Assembly: GCA_003660235.1 (NCBI GenBank)
Contig: QGON01000060.1
Span: 52,619-116,618 of the forward strand
Source: a bacterium endosymbiont of Escarpia laminata
GTDB taxonomy: Bacteria > Pseudomonadota > Gammaproteobacteria > Chromatiales > Chromatiaceae
Direction: 5' to 3'
DNA length: 64,000 bases
The notes below the pieces were generated by a model. The model was not told the origin of the DNA. It saw only the letters and a list, made by a program, of their open reading frames with translations, and made no database searches. A program made the translations under genes and the position numbers. This document shows, piece after piece, positions 8,752-18,439 of the stretch (positions within the stretch are counted from its first letter, which is position 1; every line of letters begins with the position of its first letter).

Positions 8752-8958
8752 TCAGGCCGCAAGCACGAACTCAGCCTCAAGGATAAGCAGCAGCTCAAAG
8801 GTATTGATGCAAGGAACATCGAAGGTATGGCAAATATTCGGGATCAAAAACTTCTTTTTGATGTCAGCGTTATAGACCTCCTGGGTGACAATGGTCATGC
8901 CAGAAACCTGCGCCTTTGCAATCAACCAGGGGTCAGCTCCCCCCAGCAAATACTTCAT
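8752..8958 (-). pseudogene. DUF4411 PIN-like toxin with large in-frame internal deletion
   Basis: A 68-residue product that starts MKYLL, the usual DUF4411 N-terminus (normally MKYLLDAN...). It continues at once with GGADPWLIAKA and a C-terminal region (IVTQEV..., KKFLIPNIC) that belongs to the last third of the family. Full-length members are about 160 residues. The missing ~90 residues hold the PIN-domain first aspartate and central acidic residues, so nuclease activity should be lost. The reading frame is preserved and the ATG overlaps the HTH-ImmA stop codon (ATGA). DUF4411 toxins are typically encoded just behind an HTH-ImmA/IrrE protein, as here. It could still be translated as a small antagonist or binding peptide. 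Confidence 0.75.
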
Positions 8959-10091
8959 CTATTCAATTCCTTGGCATATTGCGCAATTTTCCCTGGGGAT
9001 ATACCCAACAGCTTGCCTGCGTCCCGCAGAAGAATATGCCCGCTCAATGCCTCGGCTGTTACCGCCCGACTGAATCGTTCACTGTTCTTTGTTTTTGCAT
9101 TTCGATAGAAACTGCCACCCCCACCAGTTGCTTCATTAAACCGTTTGAGCTCATTCAGATAGTGGTTGCGATAAGTCGCCTCATCGATTTTTCCCAAGGT
9201 CAAAGCGCGACGGGCGATAACCATTTGGCTCACATGAAACTGCCTGGATAGCTCTGGCAGATTGGCCTCCCAGTCACCCGTTTTCCAAAGCTGCAAAAAC
9301 CTCTTCTCAGGCGCCAGAAACTCTGCCGCCACCTGATTGCAATAGCGCTCCCCCCCTCGTTCGCCGGAGATTCCCACACTGGAGACCCCACTGCTGCCAA
9401 TCCAGATATGGGCGAGCTCATGAATGAGGGTAAAAAGCCGCGCAGTTGGCGCATCTTTACCGTTGATAAAAACCACAGGCGCCCAGGCATCAGCTATGGC
9501 AAATCCCCGGAACTCCTGTACATCGAGTGGACGATGGGTGTTGTTGCCCACGATGCCGCTGCGAATCACCAGAATACCCATGGTTTCAGCACGACTGACT
9601 AAAGCCGCTTGATACTCATCCCATCTAAGCCCATGGGGATCAATGTCATCAACCCCAAGCCGCCGCTGCATATCGGCAACCAACTGCCGAACAGGTGTTT
9701 TTGTGGTAAAGGCGCCGACAAAGGGCAGAGGCCCCTCCCCTTGGTCGATTACATATTCTTGGTACCAAACCTGTTTCTGCAAGACAGAACGGACGGTATC
9801 CAACAATGCCAGGCTGGGTTCCTGGAGCGGCTCGCTACCAACAGTGCGGAGATCAGGGATCTGCAGCTGATCTTTAGGCGGCTGAGCCAGAAACAGATAA
9901 CCAAAGGGGAGATAAACCTTGTTGGCAAAGTTCATTGCCTGCTTGAATGTGGGACGGCGAACCCCCGTCTCCCATTCGGAAACACGGTCTGGATTAACAT
10001 GAAGTTTTTGGGCAACCGCATCAACACTGAGCCGGGCGCGATCCAGTGCCCAGCTGATGATCTCAGGATTGACTTGTGCGTACTGTGTCAT
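8955..10091 (-). CDS. HTH (Xre) - ImmA/IrrE metallopeptidase protein
   Basis: A 378-residue protein with an N-terminal Xre-type helix-turn-helix (about 8-65, including SVDAVAQKLHVNPDRVSEWE) and an ImmA/IrrE zinc peptidase domain. The metal site is HELAH, in LIHELAHIWIG (about 240). Such proteins act as regulators or antitoxins that sense damage or cleave a repressor, often beside DUF4411 toxins. The start at 10091 is chosen because MTQYAQVNPEI opens the HTH; a longer upstream frame exists. It overlaps the upstream small gene by 29 bp and the toxin remnant by four. Lying between hsdS and hsdR, it could regulate the operon it belongs to. Confidence 0.85.
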   Translation of the reverse strand: MTQYAQVNPEIISWALDRARLSVDAVAQKLHVNPDRVSEWETGVRRPTFKQAMNFANKVYLPFGYLFLAQPPKDQLQIPDLRTVGSEPLQEPSLALLDTVRSVLQKQVWYQEYVIDQGEGPLPFVGAFTTKTPVRQLVADMQRRLGVDDIDPHGLRWDEYQAALVSRAETMGILVIRSGIVGNNTHRPLDVQEFRGFAIADAWAPVVFINGKDAPTARLFTLIHELAHIWIGSSGVSSVGISGERGGERYCNQVAAEFLAPEKRFLQLWKTGDWEANLPELSRQFHVSQMVIARRALTLGKIDEATYRNHYLNELKRFNEATGGGGSFYRNAKTKNSERFSRAVTAEALSGHILLRDAGKLLGISPGKIAQYAKELNR

Positions 10092-10260
10092 CTTGACGGA
10101 TATCCAAAAGAATTTTCTTTTTAACAGTTTCCCAATCGTCGAAGGTGTCCTCACCCCGTTCTATTGCTGATGCACGATCAGCGAGAACATGCCGGTGCCA
10201 AGCAGGTGTCTGGCGGCTATCCTCTATAGACACTATATCCAAAGGAAGCGCAGGCATCAT
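10063..10260 (-). CDS. Small addiction-module-type antitoxin protein
   Basis: A 65-residue protein with a clear AGGAG site six bases before the ATG at 10260. The segment TPAWHRHVLADR followed by IERGEDTFDDWETVKKKI resembles the C-terminal region of 'addiction module component' antitoxins (pattern PxWHxxxLxxR...ExGExxxxxWExxKxxI), which wrap around RelE/ParE-type toxins. No RelE/ParE toxin gene follows; instead the frame overlaps HTH-ImmA by 29 bp. It starts 12 bp after hsdS. The family call is by eye and tentative; that it is a translated gene is more certain. Confidence 0.65.
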   Translation of the reverse strand: MMPALPLDIVSIEDSRQTPAWHRHVLADRASAIERGEDTFDDWETVKKKILLDIRQDDTVRTSQS

Positions 10261-10272
10261 ATTTGCTCCTGG

Positions 10273-11589
10273 TCAGGGTGTGGAGGTTTTTGGAATTCTA
10301 GCATTTTCTATTCCAGTTGGTGGCTGCCAGGTGCGCACGTCGATTTTGCCGGTGACTGCGGCGGAGATTAGGGCGGTGCGGCGTTCTTTGAGGAGATTGA
10401 TTTGTTTTTTTGCAATATCGCCCAAATGGTCGTACCTGCTATTCGCTCTATCAATGTACTCCAGTATCCGATCAACTTCTTCTACTGGTGGCACAGGGAA
10501 ACAAATACATCTAAGTTCTTCCCAGTAGAGTCTAAGCCTGAAGTCGGTGATACCTCGCGAGTACCTTTTTAGCTCTGTAACTGCATTTGGAGATCGCAGA
10601 GTTAGCTCAAAATAGCTTGTATTGATATTGGTTTTTGGTTTACAGACAACGTAGGCAGGGCTAATTAGTCCGTTCAACTTGGATGCACCAAAACCGCCTT
10701 GCCATGCACGCATCATGTTGTAAGCAAGGTCGTTGCCAATCACTACTTTGTACAGAGATTTATCTTCGCTTCTAGACACTTTTCTATCAAGTTCCGACTC
10801 ATTAAGTTCTTTATCAGATATTCCATGGTGAATCGAAACACTCAAAATTGGATACTCAAGTTCCTCAGGTGTTGATGCCCGGTTGCTGCTTTCAGAGAAT
10901 AGAAGTGCCAAACGCATTATTGCCCATCCCTCCGGCACCTCCCCCAACCACTCAACACCAGAATCTTTCATCGGCACATCAGGATCAAGCCCCTTGGTGA
11001 CGGCGTGGGAGATCACTGCTTGGCGTTTCTCTTTGAGCAGTTCGATCAGCCGCTCTTGCTTGGCGATCAGCTGGTCGATGCGGGCGGTTTCGTGGTCGAG
11101 GAAGCGGGCGATTTGGTGTTGTTCAGAGAGAGATGGTACTGAAAACTCAAAGTTCTGGAAGAGAGGTAGGCGCAATGAATCGACAGTAGACTTCGCTGCA
11201 CCTTCAAGGGCGACTTTATAGAAATTACTTTTTAAGTAATAGAAGATAAACTTGGCTGACGTTAAACGAAATTTGTTAAGCATATAGACGCGCTGATGGT
11301 AATCAAACTTGCCATCAAAATAGTGGAAGACTTTACCTACACCTACACCATCCCCAGCTGTTAATACTGCTTCGCAATCTGCTGTGTATGAATTTATCCT
11401 TTCTACTGTTTGTGAGCGGACAAAAAAGGGATATTCACCATCATCAATTGCATTTACGGTGTCTTTGTCTCCTGTCTGTATAGAGCATAAGTACTTGAGT
11501 TTCTTGATTTGCCAAGATAACGGTATATTGCTAATCCACTCAACACCACTATCCTTGTACTCATGATAAGTCTGATACCGTCCAGTCAT
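10273..11589 (-). CDS. hsdS: Type I restriction specificity subunit HsdS
   Basis: A 438-residue DNA-recognition subunit with two target recognition domains, each opened by the family repeat (GVEWISNIPLSWQIKKLKYL near residue 14, and SGVEWLGEVPEGWAIMRLAL near 220). Each domain is followed by a conserved helix with LLKEKRQAVISHAVTKGL or LLKERRTALISAAVTGKI. HsdS sets the bipartite target for both modification and restriction. Its ATG shares one base with the hsdM stop (TGATG), so it is coupled. The second target domain is AT-richer than its neighbours, as is common for swapped recognition domains. Confidence 0.95.
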   Translation of the reverse strand: MTGRYQTYHEYKDSGVEWISNIPLSWQIKKLKYLCSIQTGDKDTVNAIDDGEYPFFVRSQTVERINSYTADCEAVLTAGDGVGVGKVFHYFDGKFDYHQRVYMLNKFRLTSAKFIFYYLKSNFYKVALEGAAKSTVDSLRLPLFQNFEFSVPSLSEQHQIARFLDHETARIDQLIAKQERLIELLKEKRQAVISHAVTKGLDPDVPMKDSGVEWLGEVPEGWAIMRLALLFSESSNRASTPEELEYPILSVSIHHGISDKELNESELDRKVSRSEDKSLYKVVIGNDLAYNMMRAWQGGFGASKLNGLISPAYVVCKPKTNINTSYFELTLRSPNAVTELKRYSRGITDFRLRLYWEELRCICFPVPPVEEVDRILEYIDRANSRYDHLGDIAKKQINLLKERRTALISAAVTGKIDVRTWQPPTGIENARIPKTSTP

Positions 11590-13553
11590 CAGCTGTGCAC
11601 CTCTTGCAACAGCGCCATGATCTCCGCACTGACCTTGTCCAGATCGGTGTCAATCTCCTCCAGTGAGCGGGGTGGGGTGTACTTGTAAAAGTGACGGTTG
11701 AAGGGGATCTCATAGCCGACGATGCCTACCTGGCCATCCTTCTCGTCGGTCTTGCTCTCGTCGATCCATGCGTCGGGTACATGGGGTAGTACTTCACGTT
11801 TGAAGTACTCATCAACCGATTCTGAAAGTGGGACATTCTCATAGTCACGCAGGTCGGTATTGGGTTCCGGTTTGCCCTTGGTAGTGCAAACCTCTGCCTC
11901 GTCGTCCTGCTCGCCCAAGTGCTTGCAGAGCAGCTTGAAGGTGGCAGCGGGGAGCTTCTCGCTCATGGCCGCCTTGAGTGATTTTTGGAAGCGGTCACGG
12001 CTCTGGTAGTGGTCGTCCAGGGTACGCAGTGCCTGGAGGATGTCTGACTGCAGGATGCCTGAAAGCCTGGCCCAGGCCTTGTCAGCTTGCAGTGCCTGCA
12101 GTCGTTCCTGCTGTTTGGGGTGGAGGGCCAGCTTGAGCGGACGCTCTACGGTAATGCGTCGATAACCAAACGCCTGAGTATCGAAGATCTTGCAGCTCTC
12201 AGTGGCCTCCAGTGCGCCGTAGGTCTGCACTATGCGCTCTATCTGTTCATCGGTGAGATAGCGGCGTTTGGAGCCGAGTGACTTGCGCATCTTGGCGAAT
12301 TGGTCCGTGGCGTTGATCAGTTGTACCTGGCCTTTGCGCTCCGTGGACTTGTTGTTGTTCAGTACCCAGACATAGGTGGCGATGCCGGTGTTGTAGAACA
12401 TATCCGTAGGCAGGGCGATGATCGCCTCCAGCAGGTCTGCCTCCAGGATATAGCGGCGGATATTGCTCTCGCCACTCCCTGCACCACCGGTAAACAGGGG
12501 AGAGCCGTTGAGGATGATGCCGATTCTTGAGCCACCGTCCTTCGGACTTCGCATCTTGTGGATCAGGTGCAGCAGGAAGAGCAGGGAGCCGTCAGAGACC
12601 CTGGGCAGGCCTGGGCCAAAGCGTCCCTCAAAGCCCTGCTCCTTGTGTTCATCCTGGACCTGTTTCTGGACCTTCTTCCAGTCCACGCCAAAGGGTGGAT
12701 TGGAGAGCATGTAGTCGAACTGCTGACCACGCAGCTGGTCGTTCGAGAGGGTGTTGCCCAGCTTGATGTTGGAGACATCCTGCCCCTTGATCAGCATGTC
12801 ACCTTTACAGATGGCGTAGGACTCAGGATTCAGCTCCTGACCGAAGGTGGCGAGCCGGGCCTGGTGGTTCAGTTCGTAGAGATACTCCATGCCACTGGAG
12901 AGGAAACCACCTGTACCAGCGGTGGGATCGTAGATAGAGCGCACCAGGCCCGCCTGGGTGAGTGCATCGTCATCATGGGCAAACACCAGGGCAGTGGTGA
13001 GGCGCACGATGTCGCGGGGGGTGAAGTGCTCACCCGCTGTCTCGTTGGAGGATTCAGCAAAACGACGGATCAGCTCCTCGAAGATCAGGCCCATATCGTG
13101 ATTGGGAATGGTTTCGGGGCTGAGGTCGATCTCGGCGAAGCGCCTGGCGACTTTGTAGAGCAGGTTGGCGTCATCCAGCTTGTCGAGGAAGTCGGTAAAG
13201 GCGAAGTGCTCAAAGATTGCCCTGGCATCGGTGCTGAAGGCCTGTACATAGCTGTCCAGGTTATCCAGCACCTGAGTCTCACCCAGCTTGGTCAGATCCA
13301 TCGGCGAGGTGTTGTAGAAGCCTTTGCCCGAGGCGTGGAGCAGGAGCTTCTCCTGGGCCTGCGGGGGCATGTTCTGGACCTTGCCTGCCTGGGCCAGTAC
13401 TTGGTGCTTGGTCTCTTCGAGAACGCACTCCAGGCGGCGTAGCAGGGTGAAGGGGAGGATGATTCGTCCGTACTGGGACTGTTTGAAGTCGCCGCGCAGC
13501 AGATCGGCTACTGACCAGATGAAGGCGGCGAGGGAGGAGAAGTTCGTAGTCAT
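11589..13553 (-). CDS. hsdM: Type I restriction DNA methyltransferase subunit HsdM
   Basis: A 654-residue N6-adenine methylase. An N-terminal helical HsdM_N domain precedes the catalytic domain, with S-adenosylmethionine motif [10 protein letters not shown] (about 209) and catalytic motif IV NPPFG (about 285). It methylates the HsdS-defined site and protects the host DNA. I chose the ATG at 13553 ([13 protein letters not shown]); a frame extending upstream to 13595 lacks family similarity. The length is somewhat above EcoKI HsdM (529) because of a long C-terminal part. It is the first canonical hsd gene, with the hicA-like gene 164 bp upstream on the same strand. Confidence 0.96.
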   Translation of the reverse strand: MTTNFSSLAAFIWSVADLLRGDFKQSQYGRIILPFTLLRRLECVLEETKHQVLAQAGKVQNMPPQAQEKLLLHASGKGFYNTSPMDLTKLGETQVLDNLDSYVQAFSTDARAIFEHFAFTDFLDKLDDANLLYKVARRFAEIDLSPETIPNHDMGLIFEELIRRFAESSNETAGEHFTPRDIVRLTTALVFAHDDDALTQAGLVRSIYDPTAGTGGFLSSGMEYLYELNHQARLATFGQELNPESYAICKGDMLIKGQDVSNIKLGNTLSNDQLRGQQFDYMLSNPPFGVDWKKVQKQVQDEHKEQGFEGRFGPGLPRVSDGSLLFLLHLIHKMRSPKDGGSRIGIILNGSPLFTGGAGSGESNIRRYILEADLLEAIIALPTDMFYNTGIATYVWVLNNNKSTERKGQVQLINATDQFAKMRKSLGSKRRYLTDEQIERIVQTYGALEATESCKIFDTQAFGYRRITVERPLKLALHPKQQERLQALQADKAWARLSGILQSDILQALRTLDDHYQSRDRFQKSLKAAMSEKLPAATFKLLCKHLGEQDDEAEVCTTKGKPEPNTDLRDYENVPLSESVDEYFKREVLPHVPDAWIDESKTDEKDGQVGIVGYEIPFNRHFYKYTPPRSLEEIDTDLDKVSAEIMALLQEVHS

Positions 13554-13717
13554 TAGTTGTTCTTTTGTTGTGTGCAAACAAGCGCTATATCCCATGAAAC
13601 AGTCGGCTGTTATACAGATTATTCGTGGAATCGCCCTATCGCAGCCGGTGGCAATCCGGATGGAGGGGAGCAGGTACGGCGGTAGTTGGCGTCAGCCAGG
13701 CCAGCCTCTGATCCGGA

Positions 13718-13990
13718 TTATTCATTCTTCAAAGCCGACATATCCACGCCGGCAGAGATGAGGTAGTCACGCAGGTGGTGGATATCCTGCTTGCTGTATG
13801 TGCTGCTGTGGTGGGGACGATGCAAAGTGCCTTCCACTCCATTCAGGATAATCCGCATGCGCGCGCCGTGGCCCGCCTGGATGTCGGCGCCAAGATGCCG
13901 CAGCAGTGATTCGATATCCCGCCAATGGATATTGCCGCCGGCAGGCCCCTGGAGAATCGCATGCAGAATGCGTGAATGTTTTTGACTCAT
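13718..13990 (-). CDS. hicA: HicA-family toxin-like protein
   Basis: A 90-residue protein with the HicA plan: an opening helix (SQKHSRILHAILQGP), a GGNIHWRDIESLLRHLGAD stretch, a basic strand (ARMRIILNGVEGTLHRPH) and a helix ending DYLISAGVD. HicA is a double-stranded-RNA-binding-type mRNA interferase. The family's central histidine corresponds to a position in THLRPH-like motifs, here LHRPH. No HicB antitoxin is seen on either side, so it is solitary or uses another partner. It lies upstream of hsdM on the same strand and could belong to that operon. No strong ribosome-binding site precedes the ATG. Confidence 0.75.
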   Translation of the reverse strand: MSQKHSRILHAILQGPAGGNIHWRDIESLLRHLGADIQAGHGARMRIILNGVEGTLHRPHHSSTYSKQDIHHLRDYLISAGVDMSALKNE

Positions 13991-14125
13991 AGCGGCTGAG
14001 TATAAAACTTGCGCAGACTTGGTGATACAAAACACGCGGTCAAATATCGAGAAGGCCTCAAGTTCCCACCCCCCATTGACGCTAAACCCCTCAGTTGTCC
14101 GGTTTTTACTAAAAAGAAGCGTCTC

Positions 14126-15565
14126 ATGAAGGTCAATCTTCCAGTTACTGATAACGAGCGGGTCATGCGAGACGGTCAGACGATCGTCTCCAAGACAGAT
14201 TTGAAGGGAATCATCACCTTTGCCAACCAGGATTTTATCGATATCAGTGGCTTCACTGAAGCTGAGCTGATTGGGAAAAATCACAACATCGTGCGCCATC
14301 CGGATGTGCCTTCCGGCGCGTTTGGGGATCTGTGGCAGACCCTCAAGGCGGGACGTCCCTGGACGGGAATTGTAAAAAACCGCTGTAAAAACGGTGACTT
14401 CTACTGGGTGGAAGCCAATGTGGCACCCATTTTTGAAGCGGGTGAGGTTGCCGGTTATCTTTCAGTGCGCAACAAACTCAGCCGCGAGCAGATCGCGGCA
14501 GCGGAAACCGTCTACAAACTGGCATCAGAAGGTAAGGTCAGCCTCCGGGAGGGTAGTGTAATCCGCTCGTCCTGGCGCGATCGGCTCAATCTGTTTCGCC
14601 GTTTCAGCATCTTGAAGAAGCTGATGGTGGTTTCGGCCATTCCCGTTATTGCGGTCATCCTGTTTGCTTCCGTTTTGATTCTGGACAGATGGCAGGCGCT
14701 GCAAGTTGTGGAGACCGAGCAGCTCGGCGTGGAATACCTGACCCATCTGAAGCAGACCCTGCTGCATATCGCGGATCACCGCAGTCAAAGTACCGCGTTC
14801 CTGGCCGGTGATGATGGGGCCGGTGAGAATCTAAAGGCGCTGGATAGTCAGATTTCAGAAGATCTCGTCAAGATCAGGCAACTCATCGGGCAGCATCAGA
14901 ACCGCTTCCAGTTGGAGGAAAATCTGGAGGGGCTCGAAGGTTACTGGGAAGAGATTCGCGAAGAGTATAGAGATCATGACCCGGCCGAGAATGTCTTCCT
15001 GCATACTGAACTTCAGTCTGATCTGATGCAGATGTTCCGCCTGCTGGGCAAGCATTCCGGGCTGAAGCAGGATCCCAATGTGAACACGCAGAATTGGAGT
15101 GTCCTGCTCATTGAACTGCTGCCGCAGATGGCGGATTTTCTAAGTCAGTCTCAATCCATCGTAACGGCACTGCAGGCAAGTGGGGAGTTGGACGAAGAGA
15201 GTGAATCGGAACTGACCCATACTTTTTACAGTTTGACGATCCTGGATGAGCGTTCCAGAAGGTTGCTGGAGGAGACGACAGCGAATACCCCCGGACTGGA
15301 AGAGAAAACAACGTCACCTTTTGGTGAGTACAAATACGCATCCTCCGGACTCCTGCCGGCGATGCAGGAGCTCATGGCGAACAAGGTGTTGACCGGAGAG
15401 GAGTCCGGCGTCACGCCGGAGGATTTTTCCAATCGCTCGGTGCAGGGAATAGAGGGGCTTTTGCAACTGTTCGATATCGGCGTCGAGCAGATTTATGCGG
15501 GCCTGAGTTTGCGTGAGCAGGAGGCATTCGCTGCCAGCCATGGAGAGCGAAGCGAAGGCTGGTAG
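14126..15565 (+). pseudogene. Aer-like PAS chemoreceptor, 5' fragment of split gene
   Basis: The first 480 codons of a methyl-accepting chemotaxis protein. An N-terminal PAS domain (about 10-125) is strikingly close to Aer: ANQDFIDISGFTEAELIGK, HNIVRHPDVP and GIVKNRCKNGDFYWVEANV. Aer PAS domains bind FAD and sense redox state. A membrane helix (about 165-187) and a long helical periplasmic domain follow. The frame runs into foreign-looking sequence near residue 470 and stops at 15565. The HAMP, second PAS and signalling domains continue after about 15795 in another frame. The ATG at 14126 fits the Aer start; an upstream ATG at 14009 is open but lacks similarity. Confidence 0.82.
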
Positions 15566-15793
15566 TCCCCGGTAGCCGCGAGGCCGCACTGCTTACCCGG
15601 CGTGCCTTGCGCCAGAGGGGAAGCAAAGTAGGCATCCGAGCGCGGCGTCCAGTCATCGGGAGCTGGCAACGGAGCGGCAACGAGCTTGCGAGGTTGTCGC
15701 GTAGTGCCAGTGACCGGGACGGCCGGGGCACAAACAGGTTGTCGAAGGCCGAGTCGATTTTGGGGACTGGGATGTCCCAAAATCTATCACGAG
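15535..15793. mobile_element. ~250-bp inserted repeat-like element in chemoreceptor gene
   Basis: This stretch separates the periplasmic domain from the second membrane helix of one chemoreceptor. It carries several inverted repeats: CCAGCC (15537 area) with GGCTGG before 15565, and TTTTGGGGAC with GTCCCAAAA at about 15759-15783. It has no ORF of recognisable type. Boundaries are approximate because no target-site duplication was found. It introduces a stop in the upstream frame and shifts frame. It looks like a non-autonomous dispersed element. Confidence 0.55.
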
Positions 15794-17472
15794 GTCGAAG
15801 ACTCACTTGGAAGGTTGTCTATATCGCAGTGGGTGCTGCGCTGTTCATCGTACTTGCCACAATCCTCATCAGCTATACCCTGTTGCGCAGAAGCGTGGCC
15901 ATTCCACTCCAGGAGACGCTGAAGATCTTTCGCCGTATCAGTTCCGGTGAATATCACAACAGGATTGAGCCAACATCGGAAGATGAGATTAGCAATGTGC
16001 TGCGCGGCCTGAAGGCAATGCAGATCAAGCTCGGCTTCGATATCACAGAGGCCGAACGCCGGGCAGACGAGGCCCTGCGAATCCAGACGGCGCTGGACAA
16101 TGTCTCCAGCAGCGTGATGGTTGCGGACAGGGATCACAACATCATCTATATCAACAGGGCTGTGCAGAAACTGTTCCATGATGTTGAGAAGGAGATCCTG
16201 ACGGAGATCCCTGATTTTTCCGCCGAGGCTATCATCGGCACAAGTATCGACCGTTTCCACAAGCATCCGCAGCAGCAACGCCAGTTACTTGATCAGCTGA
16301 CCACTACAGACCGATCCCGGATCAATCTCGGCAGTCGAATCTTTGATATCGCAACCAGTCCGGTCATGGATGATGAGGGAGAGCGACAGGGTACTGCGAC
16401 CGAGTGGAGTGATGTCACCGAACAGGTCCAGGTCGAAGAGGAAGTGGCCGCTGTGGTGGAAGGCGTGGTGCAGGGAGAGCTGCAACAGCACATCGATCTT
16501 GAAGGCAAACATGGGTTCATGAGGAGCCTTGGTACAGGTATCAACAGACTTACCCAGGTTGTCGCTGAGAGTGTTTCAGAGATGGAAGCGGTCCTCGGCG
16601 CTCTCTCCGATGGGGATCTGACGCGAAAACTCAGTGAAGAGAGGGAGGGGGCTTTTGGGCGTCTGGCTGAGGCGGCAAACCGCACGGTGGACCAGCTCAG
16701 AAACATGGTTCAGGAGATCCAATCCTCCGCCGACGCCATCACCCAATCCACCTCTGAGATCGCCTCCGGCAGCACGGAGATGTCCCGGCGTGCGGAGACG
16801 CAGGCATCAAGCCTGGAAGAGACCGCTGCCAGCATGGAGGAGTTGACCAGCACGGTACAGCAAAATGCAGAAAATGCCTCTGTTGCCAATCAACTGGCAA
16901 TTGCGGGCAGGAGCATCGGAGAGCAGGGTGGTGAGGTGGTAACCCAAACGGTTCAGGCGATGGAGGAGATCAGCCAGTCAAGTGCCAAAATCGCCAACAT
17001 CATAGGGGTTATCGATGAGATTGCCTTCCAGACCAATCTGCTGGCACTCAACGCTTCGGTTGAGGCGGCGCGTGCGGGAGAGAGGGGGCGCGGCTTTGCC
17101 GTGGTGGCAACCGAGGTGAGAAATCTGGCTCAACGCAGTGCCTCAGCTGCCGGGGAGATCAAGACGCTGATCAAGGACAGTGAAGAGAAAGTGGAGACAG
17201 GCTCCGATCTGGTCAACAAATCAGGGGAGACCCTGAGGGAGATGATCGTCTCCATGAAAAAGGTCGGCGATGTGGTCTCCGAGATAGCAGCTGCCAGTTC
17301 GGAGCAGGCGGAGGGCATTCGGCAGGTAAACCAGGCCGTCATCCAGCTAGACGACAGCACGCAACAGAATGCGGCGCTGAGTGAGGAGACTTCGGCGGCC
17401 AGCCAATCGCTTGATGATCAAGCCAGGCGGCTGGTGGAGCTGGTAAGCAATTTCACCCTGCCTGGGAAATAA
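15772..17472 (+). pseudogene. Chemoreceptor 3' fragment (HAMP-PAS-MCP signal)
   Basis: The downstream half of the split receptor: a membrane helix (VVYIAVGAALFIVLATILIS), a HAMP domain, a second PAS domain (DNVSSSVMVADRDHNIIYIN), a further HAMP-like linker, and a complete cytoplasmic signalling hairpin. The hairpin tip includes [21 protein letters not shown], which contacts CheA and CheW. The frame is open from a TTG at 15607; the first ATG past most of the insertion is at 15772. If translated from there it would be a receptor with one membrane anchor, no periplasmic domain and intact signalling parts. A constitutive or PAS-driven receptor is possible but unproven. Confidence 0.8.
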
Positions 17473-17578
17473 TCCGGCAGTGTGATCCTGCTGCGTTTGT
17501 CCCTAAAGTTATGATGGTTATAGCCGATACCCCCTATATATCTGGAAACGTAGCGCTAATTCGCGCGGGAAAGATAAG

Positions 17579-18343
17579 ATGAAGAGAAAATTTGTGGCGC
17601 TAATCGGGTTACTTGCTACCTTTTCCATTACGGCAGGCACCATCAACTACGAAGGCTCCTCCACGATCGGAAAATTCATATCCGATGCCGACAAGATCTA
17701 CGTGGGATCCTCGTTCAAAGTCAATGATGATAGCGAAAGCCTGGGTGGCGAGCAGTGTGCCACCTGGGATACCTGTGAACTGGGCGGAGTCGCCCGCATG
17801 GTCGATCCCAGTGCCCTGGAACAGGGTGTGCATGCGGTGATGATCGGCAAAGATGCCATTGCCGCAGTGGTCAATATTCGAAACCCGGTGACCCAGCTTT
17901 CCAAAACGCAACTCAGAGATGTGTTTAGCGGAAAGATTACAAATTGGAAAGAGCTTGGGGGGGAAGATCGGATGATCAAGCCCTATATCGTCAAACCCGC
18001 TTCCGCCACTCGTCATGTGTTCCAGAAAAAAGTGATGGGAGGCGCCGAATATTCGGGGAGTGCTGTGGTCTCTCCCGACAGAAAGATTGTTGCCCGGGTG
18101 ATTCATGAACGGGGCGCCATTGGCCAGATCAGTCTGGCCTTTCTCAAGAGCATCAAAAGGATTGCCGTAATCTCTGTCGATGGGGAAAAGCCCGCATTGG
18201 ATAATCCCAACTACCCGGTCACCCGTGAACTCAATCTGGTCACCCACGGCGAGCCTGCGGGTGAGGTCAAAAAATTTATTGAATGGACACTCTCGCCCGA
18301 GGGACAGGATGTGGTAAAGCAGCGTTTTGTCGGAGTGAAATGA
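17579..18343 (+). CDS. PstS-like periplasmic substrate-binding protein
   Basis: A 254-residue type II periplasmic binding protein with a signal peptide (1-19). Its phosphate-binding-like layout is: YEGSSTIGKF near the N-terminus, GGVARMVDPSALEQGVHAVMIGKDAIAAVVN, the hallmark LSKTQLRDVFSGKITNWKELGG (about 105-125), and SPEGQDVVKQRF at the end. No ABC permease or ATPase is adjacent. It sits between two chemoreceptors on the same strand, so it may present a ligand to a receptor rather than feed a transporter. That role is inference from position. Confidence 0.82.
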   Translation: MKRKFVALIGLLATFSITAGTINYEGSSTIGKFISDADKIYVGSSFKVNDDSESLGGEQCATWDTCELGGVARMVDPSALEQGVHAVMIGKDAIAAVVNIRNPVTQLSKTQLRDVFSGKITNWKELGGEDRMIKPYIVKPASATRHVFQKKVMGGAEYSGSAVVSPDRKIVARVIHERGAIGQISLAFLKSIKRIAVISVDGEKPALDNPNYPVTRELNLVTHGEPAGEVKKFIEWTLSPEGQDVVKQRFVGVK

Positions 18344-18439
18344 GAAAGTTCCGGGTTTAGCCTAAGCATGCCCAGTGCTGTTATGACAGCTGGATGATTT
18401 AGATACTCAAGGAACGAGAAAAATTGCCTTGAGATAACC

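Noticed and set aside
5295..13990. hsd cluster as an integrated island at tRNA-Arg
   Set aside because: No repeat of the tRNA 3' end near 13.6-14 kb, no integrase and no clear base-composition change, so proximity alone is not enough.
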